DNA from: Gimesia alba | GTDB lineage: Bacteria; Planctomycetota; Planctomycetia; Planctomycetales; Planctomycetaceae | Length of the DNA stretch: 64,000 nt | Reading direction: 5' to 3' | Assembly: GCF_007744675.1 (NCBI RefSeq) | Contig: NZ_CP036269.1 | Span: forward strand, 6,889,917 to 6,953,916 | Position numbers and translations under genes: made by a program | Notes under the pieces: generated by a model | Told to the model about the DNA's origin: nothing | The model's input: only the letters and a program-made list of their open reading frames with translations | The model's database searches: none | In this document: positions 8,560 through 17,514 of the stretch, piece by piece | Layout of the letters: every line of letters begins with the position of its first letter | Numbering within the stretch: the stretch's first letter is position 1

Positions 8560-10185
8560 ATGAGAAAAAACTTTGAGCGGATCATTTTTGCTGTTTCCGT
8601 TTGTGTTCTGTCTGGTGTGTTATTTATCCAGGGGGTTCTGTATTTAAGAGACCTGGGTTTTGCCGATGAAGCGTCGACATTGACGGCTGCCATCGATGGC
8701 AGTTCAGCAAAGGCTCCTAACGAGCTGGCTGTAGCCGAAACCAACGAATGCCCGTTTCCCATTGATCAGACTTTGATCCCGGTAGAACTGGCTTTGGCAG
8801 AAGAGAATAACGAACCGGCTGTTTCGGACGAATTCACTGCCGATGGTCCTGCGATCAATGGTCCTGCATTAGAGGCCCCTGGTCGAATTGAGGAGAACTC
8901 GATTCCTGAACTGGAAAAATCCGGTCCTTCTCTCCCATTGTTTACGAAACCATCGCAGGAATTTCCCCAGACTCCTGGCCCACTGATGCCACCACTCAAT
9001 GCAGAACCACTGTCGAATTCAAAGAAGCATTCGAATTCCAAAGAAGACCAGATCACGCGTTCGATCATTCGCGAACATCTGCCGCACGCTTCAGAAGAAG
9101 AATTACAAATCTGGTTTGAAGAATTGCAGGGTGTGCCTCACAAGGTGGCCTCGGATCTGCTTTCGATTCGCAAGTTGCTGCAGCCGAAAAGTGCAATGAA
9201 AATTCCCGAAGAGAAGTGGGAGCAGCCGCTCAGAGGTTTTGAAGGGACGGCTCCACAACAGCCGGTTTCATCATCAAACGGTGGGCACTCCGATGAAACG
9301 GGCTTTATCGGCTTTTCCTCGAAAGCGGATCGCGATGAACTGATGCAACGGCTCAAGCCGACCGTGGATGCACTGCGGCTGTCGCGTGATGTGATTGTGA
9401 ATAATATTGCGAATGCCGGAACGATTGGGTTCAAGCGTTCTTATGTGGAATTCGAAGCGCTGCCTTATGAATATCTTGAAACACCGGCCAGCGAGGAATC
9501 GGATTCGGCACCGCCGATCGCCGTCGGGATGGGAAGTCAGGTGCTGCAAACCCGGGTTTCTCAGACGAATGGCGAACTGATTAAGACAGAACGCGCACTG
9601 GATCTTGCTATCGAAGGATCTGGATTTCTGCAGGTCAAGCTGGGGGAACTAACGGCGTTTACTCGATCAGGGCGTTTGATGTTTGACGGTGAGCGACGGC
9701 TTTGTATTCGAGGTTCGCAGATTAATTATCTAATTCTGCCTGAGATCACGCTGCCCGCCGAAGCCCATTCAGTTCAGATTTCTGAGACTGGTGTTGTGAC
9801 GGCTGTAGTTTCGGAAGACAAAAAAGAACAGGAACAAACGGTGGGGAAGATCTCGCTTGTCTGTTTTACGGATGCGAGTGAACTATTTCCACGCGAGTCC
9901 TGTCTGTTTGTCGCGACGCCCCGTTCGGGTGAACCACGGGTCGTATCGCCGGGCGCGAAAGGGGCCGGCCTGGTGCGTGCCGGAGTTTTAGAAACTTCGA
10001 ATGTCTCGATTCCTGAAGAGCTGGAAGCACTTTCGCTCATCAAGCAGCGTCTGGACGCATTGAAGACGGTCTACTCAACGGAGCCACAAGAGCCGGTTCG
10101 AGCCGACCTGGGTTTACCCGCTGATCGCATCGCCCGTCCGGGAGATCAACGACTGCAGCGGGGAAGCCGCCCGATTTTGAAGTGA
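8560..10185 (+). CDS. Membrane-anchored FlgG/FlgE-like flagellar rod-hook domain protein
   Basis: A 541-aa protein whose C-terminal ~270 residues resemble flagellar rod/hook proteins. The N-terminal family motif occurs near 268-292 (ALRLSRDVIVNNIANAGT, then IGFKRS). ALDLAIEGSGFLQV, the conserved family block, is near 346-359. A helical tail ends LSLIKQRLDALKTVYST. Normal rod/hook proteins start directly with this helix. Here it is preceded by a membrane segment (about 8-27), a Pro/Glu/Ala-rich linker and a small helical block near 165-205 (EEELQIWFEELQGVP). The RNIANxxTxGFKR-type motif is the basis of the call. No other flagellar gene is in the window. Possible roles are a rod-like envelope protein or a repurposed flagellar subunit. 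Confidence 0.75.
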   Translation: MRKNFERIIFAVSVCVLSGVLFIQGVLYLRDLGFADEASTLTAAIDGSSAKAPNELAVAETNECPFPIDQTLIPVELALAEENNEPAVSDEFTADGPAINGPALEAPGRIEENSIPELEKSGPSLPLFTKPSQEFPQTPGPLMPPLNAEPLSNSKKHSNSKEDQITRSIIREHLPHASEEELQIWFEELQGVPHKVASDLLSIRKLLQPKSAMKIPEEKWEQPLRGFEGTAPQQPVSSSNGGHSDETGFIGFSSKADRDELMQRLKPTVDALRLSRDVIVNNIANAGTIGFKRSYVEFEALPYEYLETPASEESDSAPPIAVGMGSQVLQTRVSQTNGELIKTERALDLAIEGSGFLQVKLGELTAFTRSGRLMFDGERRLCIRGSQINYLILPEITLPAEAHSVQISETGVVTAVVSEDKKEQEQTVGKISLVCFTDASELFPRESCLFVATPRSGEPRVVSPGAKGAGLVRAGVLETSNVSIPEELEALSLIKQRLDALKTVYSTEPQEPVRADLGLPADRIARPGDQRLQRGSRPILK

Positions 10186-10193
10186 GCCGCATC

Positions 10194-10640
10194 TTACGGA
10201 AAGATCGCTTTTAATGCGTTATGACGGTGGAAAAAGCCTTCGTCAAACAGATCCAGCAGCTTCGATTCGGTGATTAGAAAGCCGAGCAGTCCGCCCGGCG
10301 GTTCGAACTCCAGTCGATCGATCAGGGTGATCTGATTGTCGCCGCTGGATATGATGCGATGTTCGTGCGTGTATGATTTGAGCGGCCCGGAGATCTGTTT
10401 CTCGGTGAAAAAGTCGGGCTTTTCGAAGGCGATGATTTCGTGAGTCCCTTCCTGCACTTTGCCGAAGCCCTGAATCTGAAATTCGAGAACCGCACCCAGA
10501 GATAATTTGTCTGGTTTTTTGGTGAAAGCCAGACCGGTGTCGGGGGGGCTGATTTTCAGAATGTTATCGGTATCAATCAGAAATTCAAAAATCTCTTCGG
10601 GAGTGGTAGTTAACTGAACGCTGGTTTCGAAGGTCGCCAT
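10194..10640 (-). CDS. SRPBCC (START/Bet v 1-like) family protein
   Basis: A 148-aa soluble protein with the SRPBCC helix-grip fold, a family that binds hydrophobic ligands in a deep cavity. The pattern MATFETSVQLTTTPEEIFEFL, a short gap, FEIQGFGKVQEG-like strands, then IDRLEFEPPGGLLGFL and a final long helix is typical of the polyketide-cyclase/CoxG-like branch. The start at 10640 is chosen because AGAGAGA lies just upstream; a 27-residue longer reading is open but has no signal of its own. It is tail to tail with the FlgG-like gene, 8 bp apart, with no obvious terminator between. Ligand and role unknown. Confidence 0.8.
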   Translation of the reverse strand: MATFETSVQLTTTPEEIFEFLIDTDNILKISPPDTGLAFTKKPDKLSLGAVLEFQIQGFGKVQEGTHEIIAFEKPDFFTEKQISGPLKSYTHEHRIISSGDNQITLIDRLEFEPPGGLLGFLITESKLLDLFDEGFFHRHNALKAIFP

Positions 10641-10827
10641 CGTCTCTCTCTTTCGACATGTGTCGCGAATTAATATACTACATAGCAGAATAACAGACCA
10701 GAACTTTGAGCGGCTCATCATTCCGAGCGTGTATCCTAGTCAAATGAATTGAAAATGACGAGTCCGAGCCGCAAGAGTCTTCCTCTTTCAGGCGTGTGCG
10801 GTTCGGTTGATATGAGATGAATTGATT

Positions 10828-11775
10828 ATGCAATTTCCAACGGAAGTCCTTCAACAGTGCTGGTTTCTGGCAGGTCCGACCGCGTGCGGCAAGACCGAGC
10901 TCAGTCTGTTGCTGGCCGAACATCTCAACGCGGAAATCCTGGCCATGGATTCGATGTCGCTGTATCGGGGCATGGATATCGGCACCGCGAAAGCCTCAGC
11001 CGCAGAACGGGAACGGGTGCCGCATCATCTGCTGGACCTGATCGATGTACATGAAAAATACAGTGTGGCCGATTATTTCGAAGCGGCGGAAACCTGCTGC
11101 CGCGAGATCATTGAGCGGGGCCGCACGCCGCTGTTCGTGGGGGGCACGGGGCTTTATTTACGGGCGATCTTGCGCGGCGTCTTCAACGGCCCTTCTGCCG
11201 ACTGGGATTATCGTCGCGAAATGGAAACGCTGGCAGAGACCGAAGGAAATGAAGTACTGCACCGCCGGCTGGCAGCCGTCGATCCGGTCTCGGCGAAGAA
11301 GTTGCATCCAAACGATGTCCGCCGCGTGGCGCGGGCACTGGAAGTGTATCACGTCTCCGGCGTTCCCCTTTCTGCTCAGCACGCGGAAGGAATTCTGACG
11401 CCAGAGGAATGTCCGGCGCATGTCTACTGGTTATTGCCGGATCGGGAGTGGCTGTACGAGCGGATTAATCTTCGTGTCGATCAAATGCTGGAAGAAGGGC
11501 TGCTCGACGAGGTGAAACAGATCCTCGCAGCCGATCCGCCGATGGACCGTACGGCTCGGCAGGCACTGGGATATAAGGAACTGATCGACTATCTGGAAGG
11601 CGCGTGTACCTACGAACGAGCCGTCGAACTGCTCAAACAGCAGACCCGCCGCTTCGCCAAACGGCAGCATACATTTTTCCGCAACATCAAAGAATGCCGC
11701 GAACTGCCAGTTCACCCGGAAGATAAACCGGCTGACCTGCTGAAGAAGATCCTGGGGTTTGAACGAAATAACTAA
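10828..11775 (+). CDS. miaA: tRNA dimethylallyltransferase MiaA
   Basis: A 315-aa enzyme that adds a dimethylallyl group to N6 of A37 in tRNAs reading UNN codons, the first step towards ms2i6A. Visible features: P-loop GPTACGKTE (from about residue 16), the conserved DSMSLYRGMDIGTAK (near 38-52), PHHLLD, GGTGLYLRA, and the C-terminal TRRFAKRQHTFFRN. Length is normal. The ATG at 10828 was preferred over an in-frame TTG at 10822. The gene stands alone, divergent from the SRPBCC gene and followed by a compound repeat. Confidence 0.95.
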   Translation: MQFPTEVLQQCWFLAGPTACGKTELSLLLAEHLNAEILAMDSMSLYRGMDIGTAKASAAERERVPHHLLDLIDVHEKYSVADYFEAAETCCREIIERGRTPLFVGGTGLYLRAILRGVFNGPSADWDYRREMETLAETEGNEVLHRRLAAVDPVSAKKLHPNDVRRVARALEVYHVSGVPLSAQHAEGILTPEECPAHVYWLLPDREWLYERINLRVDQMLEEGLLDEVKQILAADPPMDRTARQALGYKELIDYLEGACTYERAVELLKQQTRRFAKRQHTFFRNIKECRELPVHPEDKPADLLKKILGFERNN

Positions 11776-12167
11776 TTTTTTTACTACCACGAAAATACGC
11801 GTAACGGATACCAATTGTGAGCGGGTCGGCGCTAGCCGCCGTTTGTGAGTTCGGTTACCTGATTTAAAAAACGGTGGCTAGCGCCGACCCGCTCATGGTA
11901 GGTCACTTTTTCGTGGTAGTAAATAAAAAACAACACATATTCTAACATACACTGCTTTTTTCCTCATATCAAACGTTTCAAGAATGTTGATTTGTTCGTG
12001 GATCTGGCTGGAGAAGTTGTTTTTGCTGGAAGGTGGCTAAGTTGTGGGGAACTCTCTATAGTGTCTTGCAAAGAATTTTTTAACTGTATTCTGCAATTGA
12101 GACTGGTATTTGGGCCGGTGTTCAATCGTTTGGTTTTTCCCTCTTCAACTTAATTAGTGTGTGATCC
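11776..12167. other. Intergenic region: compound repeat, then promoter region of mqnD
   Basis: The first 150 bp are nested inverted repeats (CTACCACGAAA arms around the CTAG palindrome, described separately). From about 11930 to 12167 the DNA is AT-rich and probably holds the promoter for the mqnD-nadB run. I could not name specific boxes. No small gene was recognised. Confidence 0.45.
11780..11924. repeat. CTAG palindrome, copy 2, inside CTACCACGAAA arms
   Basis: The best-preserved copy. The inner palindrome spans 11818-11895: TGAGCGGGTCGGCGCTAGCC on the left, GGTGGCTAGCGCCGACCCGCTCA in two pieces on the right. It is enclosed by outer arms TTACTACCACGAAAA (from 11781) and TTTTTCGTGGTAGTAA (to 11923). 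The whole 145 bp can therefore fold as one long hairpin, or two nested ones. It lies 4 bp after the miaA stop and could also act as a transcription end, though no T-run is placed for a standard terminator. Confidence 0.75.
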
Positions 12168-13016
12168 ATGATGACCGATGAGAAAGTATTAATTCAGGTA
12201 GGCCACAGTCCCGATCCGGACGACGCCTTTATGTTCCATGCATTGGCGAATGACAAGATCGAAACAGGTAAGTATCGATTTACTCATGAGTTACAAGATA
12301 TTGAAACACTCAATCAGCGTGCCTTCAATGCGGAGCTGGAACTCACCGCGGTCAGCCTGCACGGTTATGCTTATCTGACGGATACCTACGCGATCTGTTC
12401 GTGTGGTGCTTCGATGGGAGATCAATACGGGCCGATGGTCGTGGCCCGCGAAGAGTGGTCGATCGACGATCTGCGCGGCAAAAAAATTGCGATTCCCGGC
12501 AAGCTGACCACCGCGTTTCTGACTTTGAAATTGTTGCTGGGCGATGATTTCGAATACGAAGAGCATCCCTTCGATGAGATTTTGAACCTGGTCGAACAAG
12601 GCAAGTTCGACGCCGGCCTGATCATTCACGAAGGCCAGTTGACTTATGCAAACCAGGGACTGAAGCTGGTCGTTGATCTGGGCAAGTGGTGGTACGAAGA
12701 AACCGGCCTGCCTTTGCCGCTGGGTGCGAATGCCATCCGTAAAGACATGGGCCAGGAAATGATGGAAGAGGTGACTGCGATTCTGAAGCGCAGCATTGAG
12801 TACGGTCTGGAGCATCGTGATGAAGCGCTCGATCATGCGTTGAAGTATGGTCGCGATTTGAACCGGGGCAGCGCTGATAAATTTGTCGGCATGTATGTGA
12901 ATGACTGGACTCTGGACTTCGGTGAAAAGGGCCGCGAAGCCGTCGCGCTCTTGCTGAATAAGGGCTACGAAGCCGGCATCATCCCCAACCCGGTCAAACT
13001 GGAATTTATTGGTTAA
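12168..13016 (+). CDS. mqnD: 1,4-dihydroxy-6-naphthoate synthase MqnD (futalosine pathway)
   Basis: A 282-aa enzyme of the futalosine route to menaquinone, converting cyclic dehypoxanthinylfutalosine to 1,4-dihydroxy-6-naphthoate. It has the periplasmic-binding-protein-like fold. Evidence: the N-terminal signature HSPDPDDAFMFHAL, then YGPMVVAR, the hinge region GKKIAIPGKLTTAF, DAGLIIHEGQLTY (MqnD carries a conserved His here), and LPLGANAIRKD. Length is standard. Other mqn genes are not in the window. It opens a tight plus-strand run (54 bp to an SDR, then nadB), so it may be co-transcribed with NAD synthesis. Confidence 0.9.
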   Translation: MMTDEKVLIQVGHSPDPDDAFMFHALANDKIETGKYRFTHELQDIETLNQRAFNAELELTAVSLHGYAYLTDTYAICSCGASMGDQYGPMVVAREEWSIDDLRGKKIAIPGKLTTAFLTLKLLLGDDFEYEEHPFDEILNLVEQGKFDAGLIIHEGQLTYANQGLKLVVDLGKWWYEETGLPLPLGANAIRKDMGQEMMEEVTAILKRSIEYGLEHRDEALDHALKYGRDLNRGSADKFVGMYVNDWTLDFGEKGREAVALLLNKGYEAGIIPNPVKLEFIG

Positions 13017-13070
13017 GCGCTCCCTCAACGACTGCGTGTTGATTCATCGAGATAGAGAAGGTGGTATGCG

Positions 13071-13868
13071 ATGAGTGAAAGTAACTCATCCGGATATTTG
13101 CAGGCCTTGTTCGGCCTGTCTGGTAAGACGGCGGTTGTGATCGGCGGCACCGGAGTTCTGGGTGGCGCCATTGCCGATGCACTGGCGCAAGCCGGCGCGC
13201 ATGTCGTCATCGTCGGTCGCAATGCGGAAAACGGCGACAGTCGTGTGAAACAGATCGAAGCACTAAAGGGGAGTGCCGAATTCTTCGCCGCTGATTCCAC
13301 CAGCCGCTCTGATCTCGAAGCAGTGGTCGCGCATCTGAAAGCCAAAGGCCAGGTAGTTGACATTCTGGTGAATGGTGCGGGGATCAACGCCGCCACACCA
13401 TTCCTGGAAATCAGTGACGAAGAATGGGAGCGGATTTTCCGCGTCAATCTCTTGAGTGTCAAAGTGGCCTGCCAGGTATTTGGTCAGGCGATGCTGGACG
13501 AGAACGTGGCCGGCTCGATCATCAACATTGCGTCGATGAGTGCGATCACGCCGCTTTCCCGCGTGTTTACCTATTCCGCGTCGAAGGCGGCAGTGTTGAA
13601 TCTGACGCAGAACCTGGCGCGAGAATGGGCCGAACAGGGAATTCGAGTGAATGCCCTGTCTCCCGGCTTTTTTCCTGCAGAGCAGAATCGAAAAGTGCTG
13701 ACACCAGAGCGTGTCGCCAGTATTATGAATCATACACCGACGAATCGTTTTGGTGATCCGGAAGAACTGGCGGGTGCTGTGTTACTGATGGCGGCCGGGA
13801 AAGCGGGTAGTTTCATCACTGGAACGAATATCGCCGTCGATGGTGGTTTTTCCTGTATGACAATTTGA
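13071..13868 (+). CDS. SDR family NAD(P)-dependent oxidoreductase
   Basis: A 265-aa classical short-chain dehydrogenase. The cofactor-binding glycine motif is IGGTGVLGG (near residues 24-32), followed by NGAGIN, the catalytic Ser in INIASMSA, the YSASK active-site Tyr/Lys, and SPGFFPAEQNR; it ends in the usual VDGGFS. The PAEQNR segment recalls the D-mannonate/fructuronate-type SDRs, so a sugar acid substrate is possible but unproven. It has a ribosome site (GAAGGTGG) and lies between mqnD and nadB with short gaps on both sides. Confidence 0.85.
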   Translation: MSESNSSGYLQALFGLSGKTAVVIGGTGVLGGAIADALAQAGAHVVIVGRNAENGDSRVKQIEALKGSAEFFAADSTSRSDLEAVVAHLKAKGQVVDILVNGAGINAATPFLEISDEEWERIFRVNLLSVKVACQVFGQAMLDENVAGSIINIASMSAITPLSRVFTYSASKAAVLNLTQNLAREWAEQGIRVNALSPGFFPAEQNRKVLTPERVASIMNHTPTNRFGDPEELAGAVLLMAAGKAGSFITGTNIAVDGGFSCMTI

Positions 13869-13913
13869 TTTCCGCGAAGCTGCCCTGTCTCGCAGCTGAA
13901 ACCGGACGAGGTT

Positions 13914-13919
13914 AAGGAG
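13914..13919 (+). promoter_or_regulatory. Ribosome binding site that fixes the TTG start of nadB
   Basis: AAGGAG lies nine bases before TTG at 13929. No ATG in the frame fits the NadB N-terminus, so this site supports a TTG start. Confidence 0.7.
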
Positions 13920-13928
13920 CACGCAGAC

Positions 13929-15548
13929 TTGGATCCGATTCTCATTGAACCTGGTCAACGCTATCTTGCTCGTATCAATCCGAAACGCATTCCGCACATC
14001 TTCACCGATGTTTTAATCATAGGTGGTGGTGTTGCCGGTTCACGAGCGGCACTGGAAATTGATCCCCGCCTGGAAACGATTATCGTCAATAAGGGGAAAG
14101 TGTCCCAGTCAAACAGTGCTTATGCGCAGGGTGGCATCGCCGGTGTGCTGGACCCGCTAGATAACATCACCAACCATATTCAAGACACATTGGCAGCCGG
14201 CAAGGATTTGTGTGATGAAGAACTGGTGGAATATGTCTGTCAGGAAGCACCGCGGCACATTCAGGAATTGATCGAGATCGGCACTGACTTTGATACCGAA
14301 GACGGCAAGATCGCACTCACGAAAGAAGGAGGGCACAGCCATCGTCGTGTGGCGCATGCCATGGGAGATGCGACGGGCCGGGAACTGATGCGATCGCTGG
14401 TCTCCGCCGTGCATGATCGACCTTCCATTCAAACCTGGACGAAAACGCCGACCCTGGATCTGGTCACAGAAGACGGCAAATGCCGCGGTGCGATTATCTG
14501 GAATCGCTATCACGGAAAAACACTGGTCTGGGCCAAACAGGTCATTCTGGCTACGGGTGGGGCGGGCTGTCTGTTTCGTGAATCAACAAACCCGCCGCTG
14601 GCAACGGGCGACGGGCATGCCATCGCGTTTCGGGCGGGGGCTCTGCTGCAGGATATGGAATTCATGCAGTTCCATCCGACTGTGCTCTATATTGCGGGTG
14701 GTGCGCGGTATCTGATTTCGGAAGCGGTACGTGGCGAAGGCGCTTATCTGCGTGACTGCAACGGTGTACGATTCATGTCCGAATATCATCCCGATCAGGA
14801 GTTGGCACATCGAGATATTGTCAGCCGGGCGATCACCGATCGAATGCTGAAAACGAATCATTCGTGTGTCTATCTGGATTTGACCCATCTGGATCCCGCG
14901 TTGATTAAAGAGCGGTTCCCCAACATTGGAAAAGTCTGTGCCGGCTTCGGACTGGATTTATCCAAAGATCAGATTCCCGTGCGTCCCGGCGCGCATTATA
15001 TGATCGGCGGTGTGAAGACCGACCTGCAGGCACGGACTTCGGTTCCCCATCTCTGGGCAGCGGGCGAAGTGACATCGACCGGCCTGCATGGAAGTAACCG
15101 ACTGGCTTCCAACAGTCTCTTGGAAGGCTTGATCTTCGGCGCTGCTGCGGGACGTGGAGCTTCGGCGGCGGCACTCAGTCAGCCGGATCAGTTCACTGCC
15201 TCGCTGCTGCCTGACTGGGACAAAGAGAAGCATTCGGACGAAAATTTAAACAGCAAGGACCTGCGCAACTCGTTAGCCAGCCTCATGTGGCGCGATGTCG
15301 GCATTACACGCAATGCAGAGTCGCTGCAAAACGCGAAAGACAAAGTCGACTTTTGGAGTCGTTATGTTGTCGATCGCGAATTCAAAACGTTGAGCGGCTG
15401 GGAGCTGCAGAACATGCTGCTCGTCGCACAGTTGATGATTACCTCTGCGATTGAACGCAAAGAGAGTCGCGGCGTGCATTATCGTAGTGATTTTCCAGAG
15501 ACGAATCCTGCGTATCAGAAACATATTTCCGTACATTCAACCTGTTGA
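13929..15548 (+). CDS. nadB: L-aspartate oxidase NadB
   Basis: A 539-aa FAD enzyme that oxidises L-aspartate to iminoaspartate, the first step of de novo NAD synthesis. It belongs to the succinate dehydrogenase/fumarate reductase flavoprotein family. Seen: FAD-binding IIGGGVAGSRAAL, SNSAYAQGGIAG, the active-site region EGGHSHRRVAHAMGDATG, EFMQFHPT, the R-G-EGAYLRD segment, HYMIGGVKTD, and GSNRLASNSLLEGL. Start is TTG with a good ribosome site. Genes for quinolinate synthase and NadC are not in the window. It sits between two SDR genes in a tight run that begins with mqnD. Confidence 0.93.
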   Translation: MDPILIEPGQRYLARINPKRIPHIFTDVLIIGGGVAGSRAALEIDPRLETIIVNKGKVSQSNSAYAQGGIAGVLDPLDNITNHIQDTLAAGKDLCDEELVEYVCQEAPRHIQELIEIGTDFDTEDGKIALTKEGGHSHRRVAHAMGDATGRELMRSLVSAVHDRPSIQTWTKTPTLDLVTEDGKCRGAIIWNRYHGKTLVWAKQVILATGGAGCLFRESTNPPLATGDGHAIAFRAGALLQDMEFMQFHPTVLYIAGGARYLISEAVRGEGAYLRDCNGVRFMSEYHPDQELAHRDIVSRAITDRMLKTNHSCVYLDLTHLDPALIKERFPNIGKVCAGFGLDLSKDQIPVRPGAHYMIGGVKTDLQARTSVPHLWAAGEVTSTGLHGSNRLASNSLLEGLIFGAAAGRGASAAALSQPDQFTASLLPDWDKEKHSDENLNSKDLRNSLASLMWRDVGITRNAESLQNAKDKVDFWSRYVVDREFKTLSGWELQNMLLVAQLMITSAIERKESRGVHYRSDFPETNPAYQKHISVHSTC

Positions 15549-15575
15549 GAAACCATCTAAGAGGAAGGAATTTCC

Positions 15576-16349
15576 ATGCTGCCTGGAATCAAACTGTTCG
15601 ATTTAACGAGTCGTGCTGCCATCATTACCGGGGGCTCTAAAGGTCTGGGTTCCGCCATGGCGGAAGGGCTGGCGTCTGCGGGCGCGGATGTATTGTTGAC
15701 GAGCCGGCATCAGGCTGAAGTGGAAGCGACGGCGGCACAGATTGCGAAAGATTATGGCGTAAAAGTGATCGGAGTCCAGGCGGATGTGACGGATGCGGAG
15801 CAGGTTGCCGCGATGACCGACCGGGCAATTTCAGAATTCGGAAAGATTGATATTCTGATCAACAACGCGGGGATTAATATTCGCGGGCCGATTGATGAGT
15901 TGACGCTCGAACAATTTCAGGAAGTTCAAAATGTCAATGTGACCGGCCCCTGGTTGTGTGCCAAGTCAGTCGTGCCGCATATGAAGCAGGCGAAATATGG
16001 TCGGATTATCAATTTAGCCAGTACGCTGGGACTGGTGGGGATGTCCAATCGCACGCCTTACACCGCCAGTAAAGGGGCCATGGTCCAGATGACGCGGGCG
16101 CTGGGTCTGGAGCTGTGCGAATACGGCATCACCTGTAATGCGATTTGCCCGGGGCCGTTTCTCACGCCAATGAATGAACCGTTTGCCGAAACCGAAGAGA
16201 TCAAGAAATTCATCGTGGGCGCAGTGGCGATGAACCGCTGGGCCAAAATGGAAGAAATTCAGGGTGCCGCGATTTTCTTAGCCAGCGATGCATCAAGTTA
16301 TATGACGGGCAGTATGGTGACTGTCGACGGTGGCTGGACGGCGCGTTGA
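15576..16349 (+). CDS. SDR family oxidoreductase, gluconate 5-dehydrogenase-like
   Basis: A 257-aa classical SDR with all catalytic features: ITGGSKGLGSAMA (cofactor binding), NNAGIN, the catalytic Ser region NLASTLGLVG, YTASK (Tyr/Lys), ICPGPFLTPMN and the C-terminal VDGGWTAR. The N-terminal KLFDLTSRAAIITGG resembles the gluconate 5-dehydrogenase/KduD group that reduces keto sugar acids; substrate is inferred only. Ribosome site GAGGAAGG is upstream. It follows nadB by 27 bp and precedes the LRR gene by 16 bp. It is only distantly like the SDR at 13071, so not a recent duplicate. Confidence 0.85.
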   Translation: MLPGIKLFDLTSRAAIITGGSKGLGSAMAEGLASAGADVLLTSRHQAEVEATAAQIAKDYGVKVIGVQADVTDAEQVAAMTDRAISEFGKIDILINNAGINIRGPIDELTLEQFQEVQNVNVTGPWLCAKSVVPHMKQAKYGRIINLASTLGLVGMSNRTPYTASKGAMVQMTRALGLELCEYGITCNAICPGPFLTPMNEPFAETEEIKKFIVGAVAMNRWAKMEEIQGAAIFLASDASSYMTGSMVTVDGGWTAR

Positions 16350-16365
16350 TGGGACAGGAGTCTTA

Positions 16366-17274
16366 ATGAGTTCTGATGGGGAATCCACTGTTGTTCGTAT
16401 GAGTCAAAACAACAGACGAATTCTCGTTCGCCGCACTTTGATTGCCGCTTTGATTCTTGTGTGTTCAGCTAGTGCGTATTCAATCTTTCTGGTTGTCCGA
16501 TTTCATACTAATGTTGCTGTGTTTCAAAGATACGGTGCATATCTGGAATCTGCTAGTCTTAGTAAACAGGGAGAAATTGTCCGTGTAGAATATGATAAGA
16601 CCTCAGGTCCCGCTTTTATTCCCGCACCCTTTATTCGGTATCATCGATCTCTGTTCGCAATCTACTTGCGACATGTCCCCCAAAGTAATCCAGATGAAAT
16701 TAATGAGCTGTTCGATTTATTGCAATCATTTCCCAAGCTGGAACAATTATATCTAGAAAGTTTTGCGATTGATCAGAATCGAGCGATTGCGATTGCTCAG
16801 CTCCCTAAATTGAAAGTTCTTAGACTCACCGATTGTCAAATTGAAAAATCAGCCTTGGCCTCTGCGTTACATTCTACAGGGTTAACACACCTCAATCTGG
16901 CAGATTCGAAATTTCACGAAGCCGAGTTGGAAGCACTGAACAACGGGCCTACAAAAGAGACCCTGGTCGGTCTTGGTTTATCGAATTGCAAGATTACAGA
17001 TCAAAGTGCGTCCATTATTTCCCGGCTGCGAAATCTGGAAACGCTTGTGTTGGATGGGACACAGATCACCGATCAAAGTTTGAAAATTTTGGCGCGGCTG
17101 CCGAAGCTCAAAGTTTTGATTCTGGACCACACCAAAGTGACCGATGCCGGGGTGGCGTATCTTTCTTCTGCGCCGCATCTGGTGGAGCTTAGCCTCAGCA
17201 ATACGAGTGTTTCGGATGCAATGCTGGAGACGCTGAAGCAGGAAATCCCTGCACTGCGTGTGTCCGACGACTGA
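16366..17274 (+). CDS. Membrane-anchored leucine-rich repeat protein
   Basis: A 302-aa protein with one N-terminal membrane segment (about residues 26-48) after a basic stretch, then leucine-rich repeats of the ~23-residue type common in planctomycetes. Examples are LKVLRLTDCQIEKSAL, LETLVLDGTQITDQSLKIL, LKVLILDHTKVTDAGVAYL and LVELSLSNTSVSDAML. Repeats run from about 115 to the end. The ATG at 16366 is preferred because CAGGAG lies 5 bp upstream; an earlier start at 16330 would overlap the SDR gene. It probably offers a binding surface outside the cytoplasm. Partner unknown. Last gene of the mqnD-nadB run. Confidence 0.8.
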   Translation: MSSDGESTVVRMSQNNRRILVRRTLIAALILVCSASAYSIFLVVRFHTNVAVFQRYGAYLESASLSKQGEIVRVEYDKTSGPAFIPAPFIRYHRSLFAIYLRHVPQSNPDEINELFDLLQSFPKLEQLYLESFAIDQNRAIAIAQLPKLKVLRLTDCQIEKSALASALHSTGLTHLNLADSKFHEAELEALNNGPTKETLVGLGLSNCKITDQSASIISRLRNLETLVLDGTQITDQSLKILARLPKLKVLILDHTKVTDAGVAYLSSAPHLVELSLSNTSVSDAMLETLKQEIPALRVSDD

Positions 17275-17514
17275 ACGATTTTACCGCACCGCTGGAAAGA
17301 CCTATCAGTTTGTGTGGTCGTTATCCCTCAGTGTAAATCGTGGAAGAATATGCTCAAACGGTCTAACCGGACCTCGGTCTTTTGCTTCAGCTTAAAAAAA
17401 CGTTGATTTTTTGATTCACTACGCACTGGGGAATTTCTTTGATCTAGTTTTACAACGTGTACTCCTCGTTTTACGACTGCAGTAAATCTGTGTCCCAAGC
17501 TAGAAAACAAGAAA

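Noticed and set aside
12168-17274. Secondary metabolite gene cluster
   Set aside because: The genes are cofactor synthesis plus general SDRs; no synthase, carrier or tailoring set.
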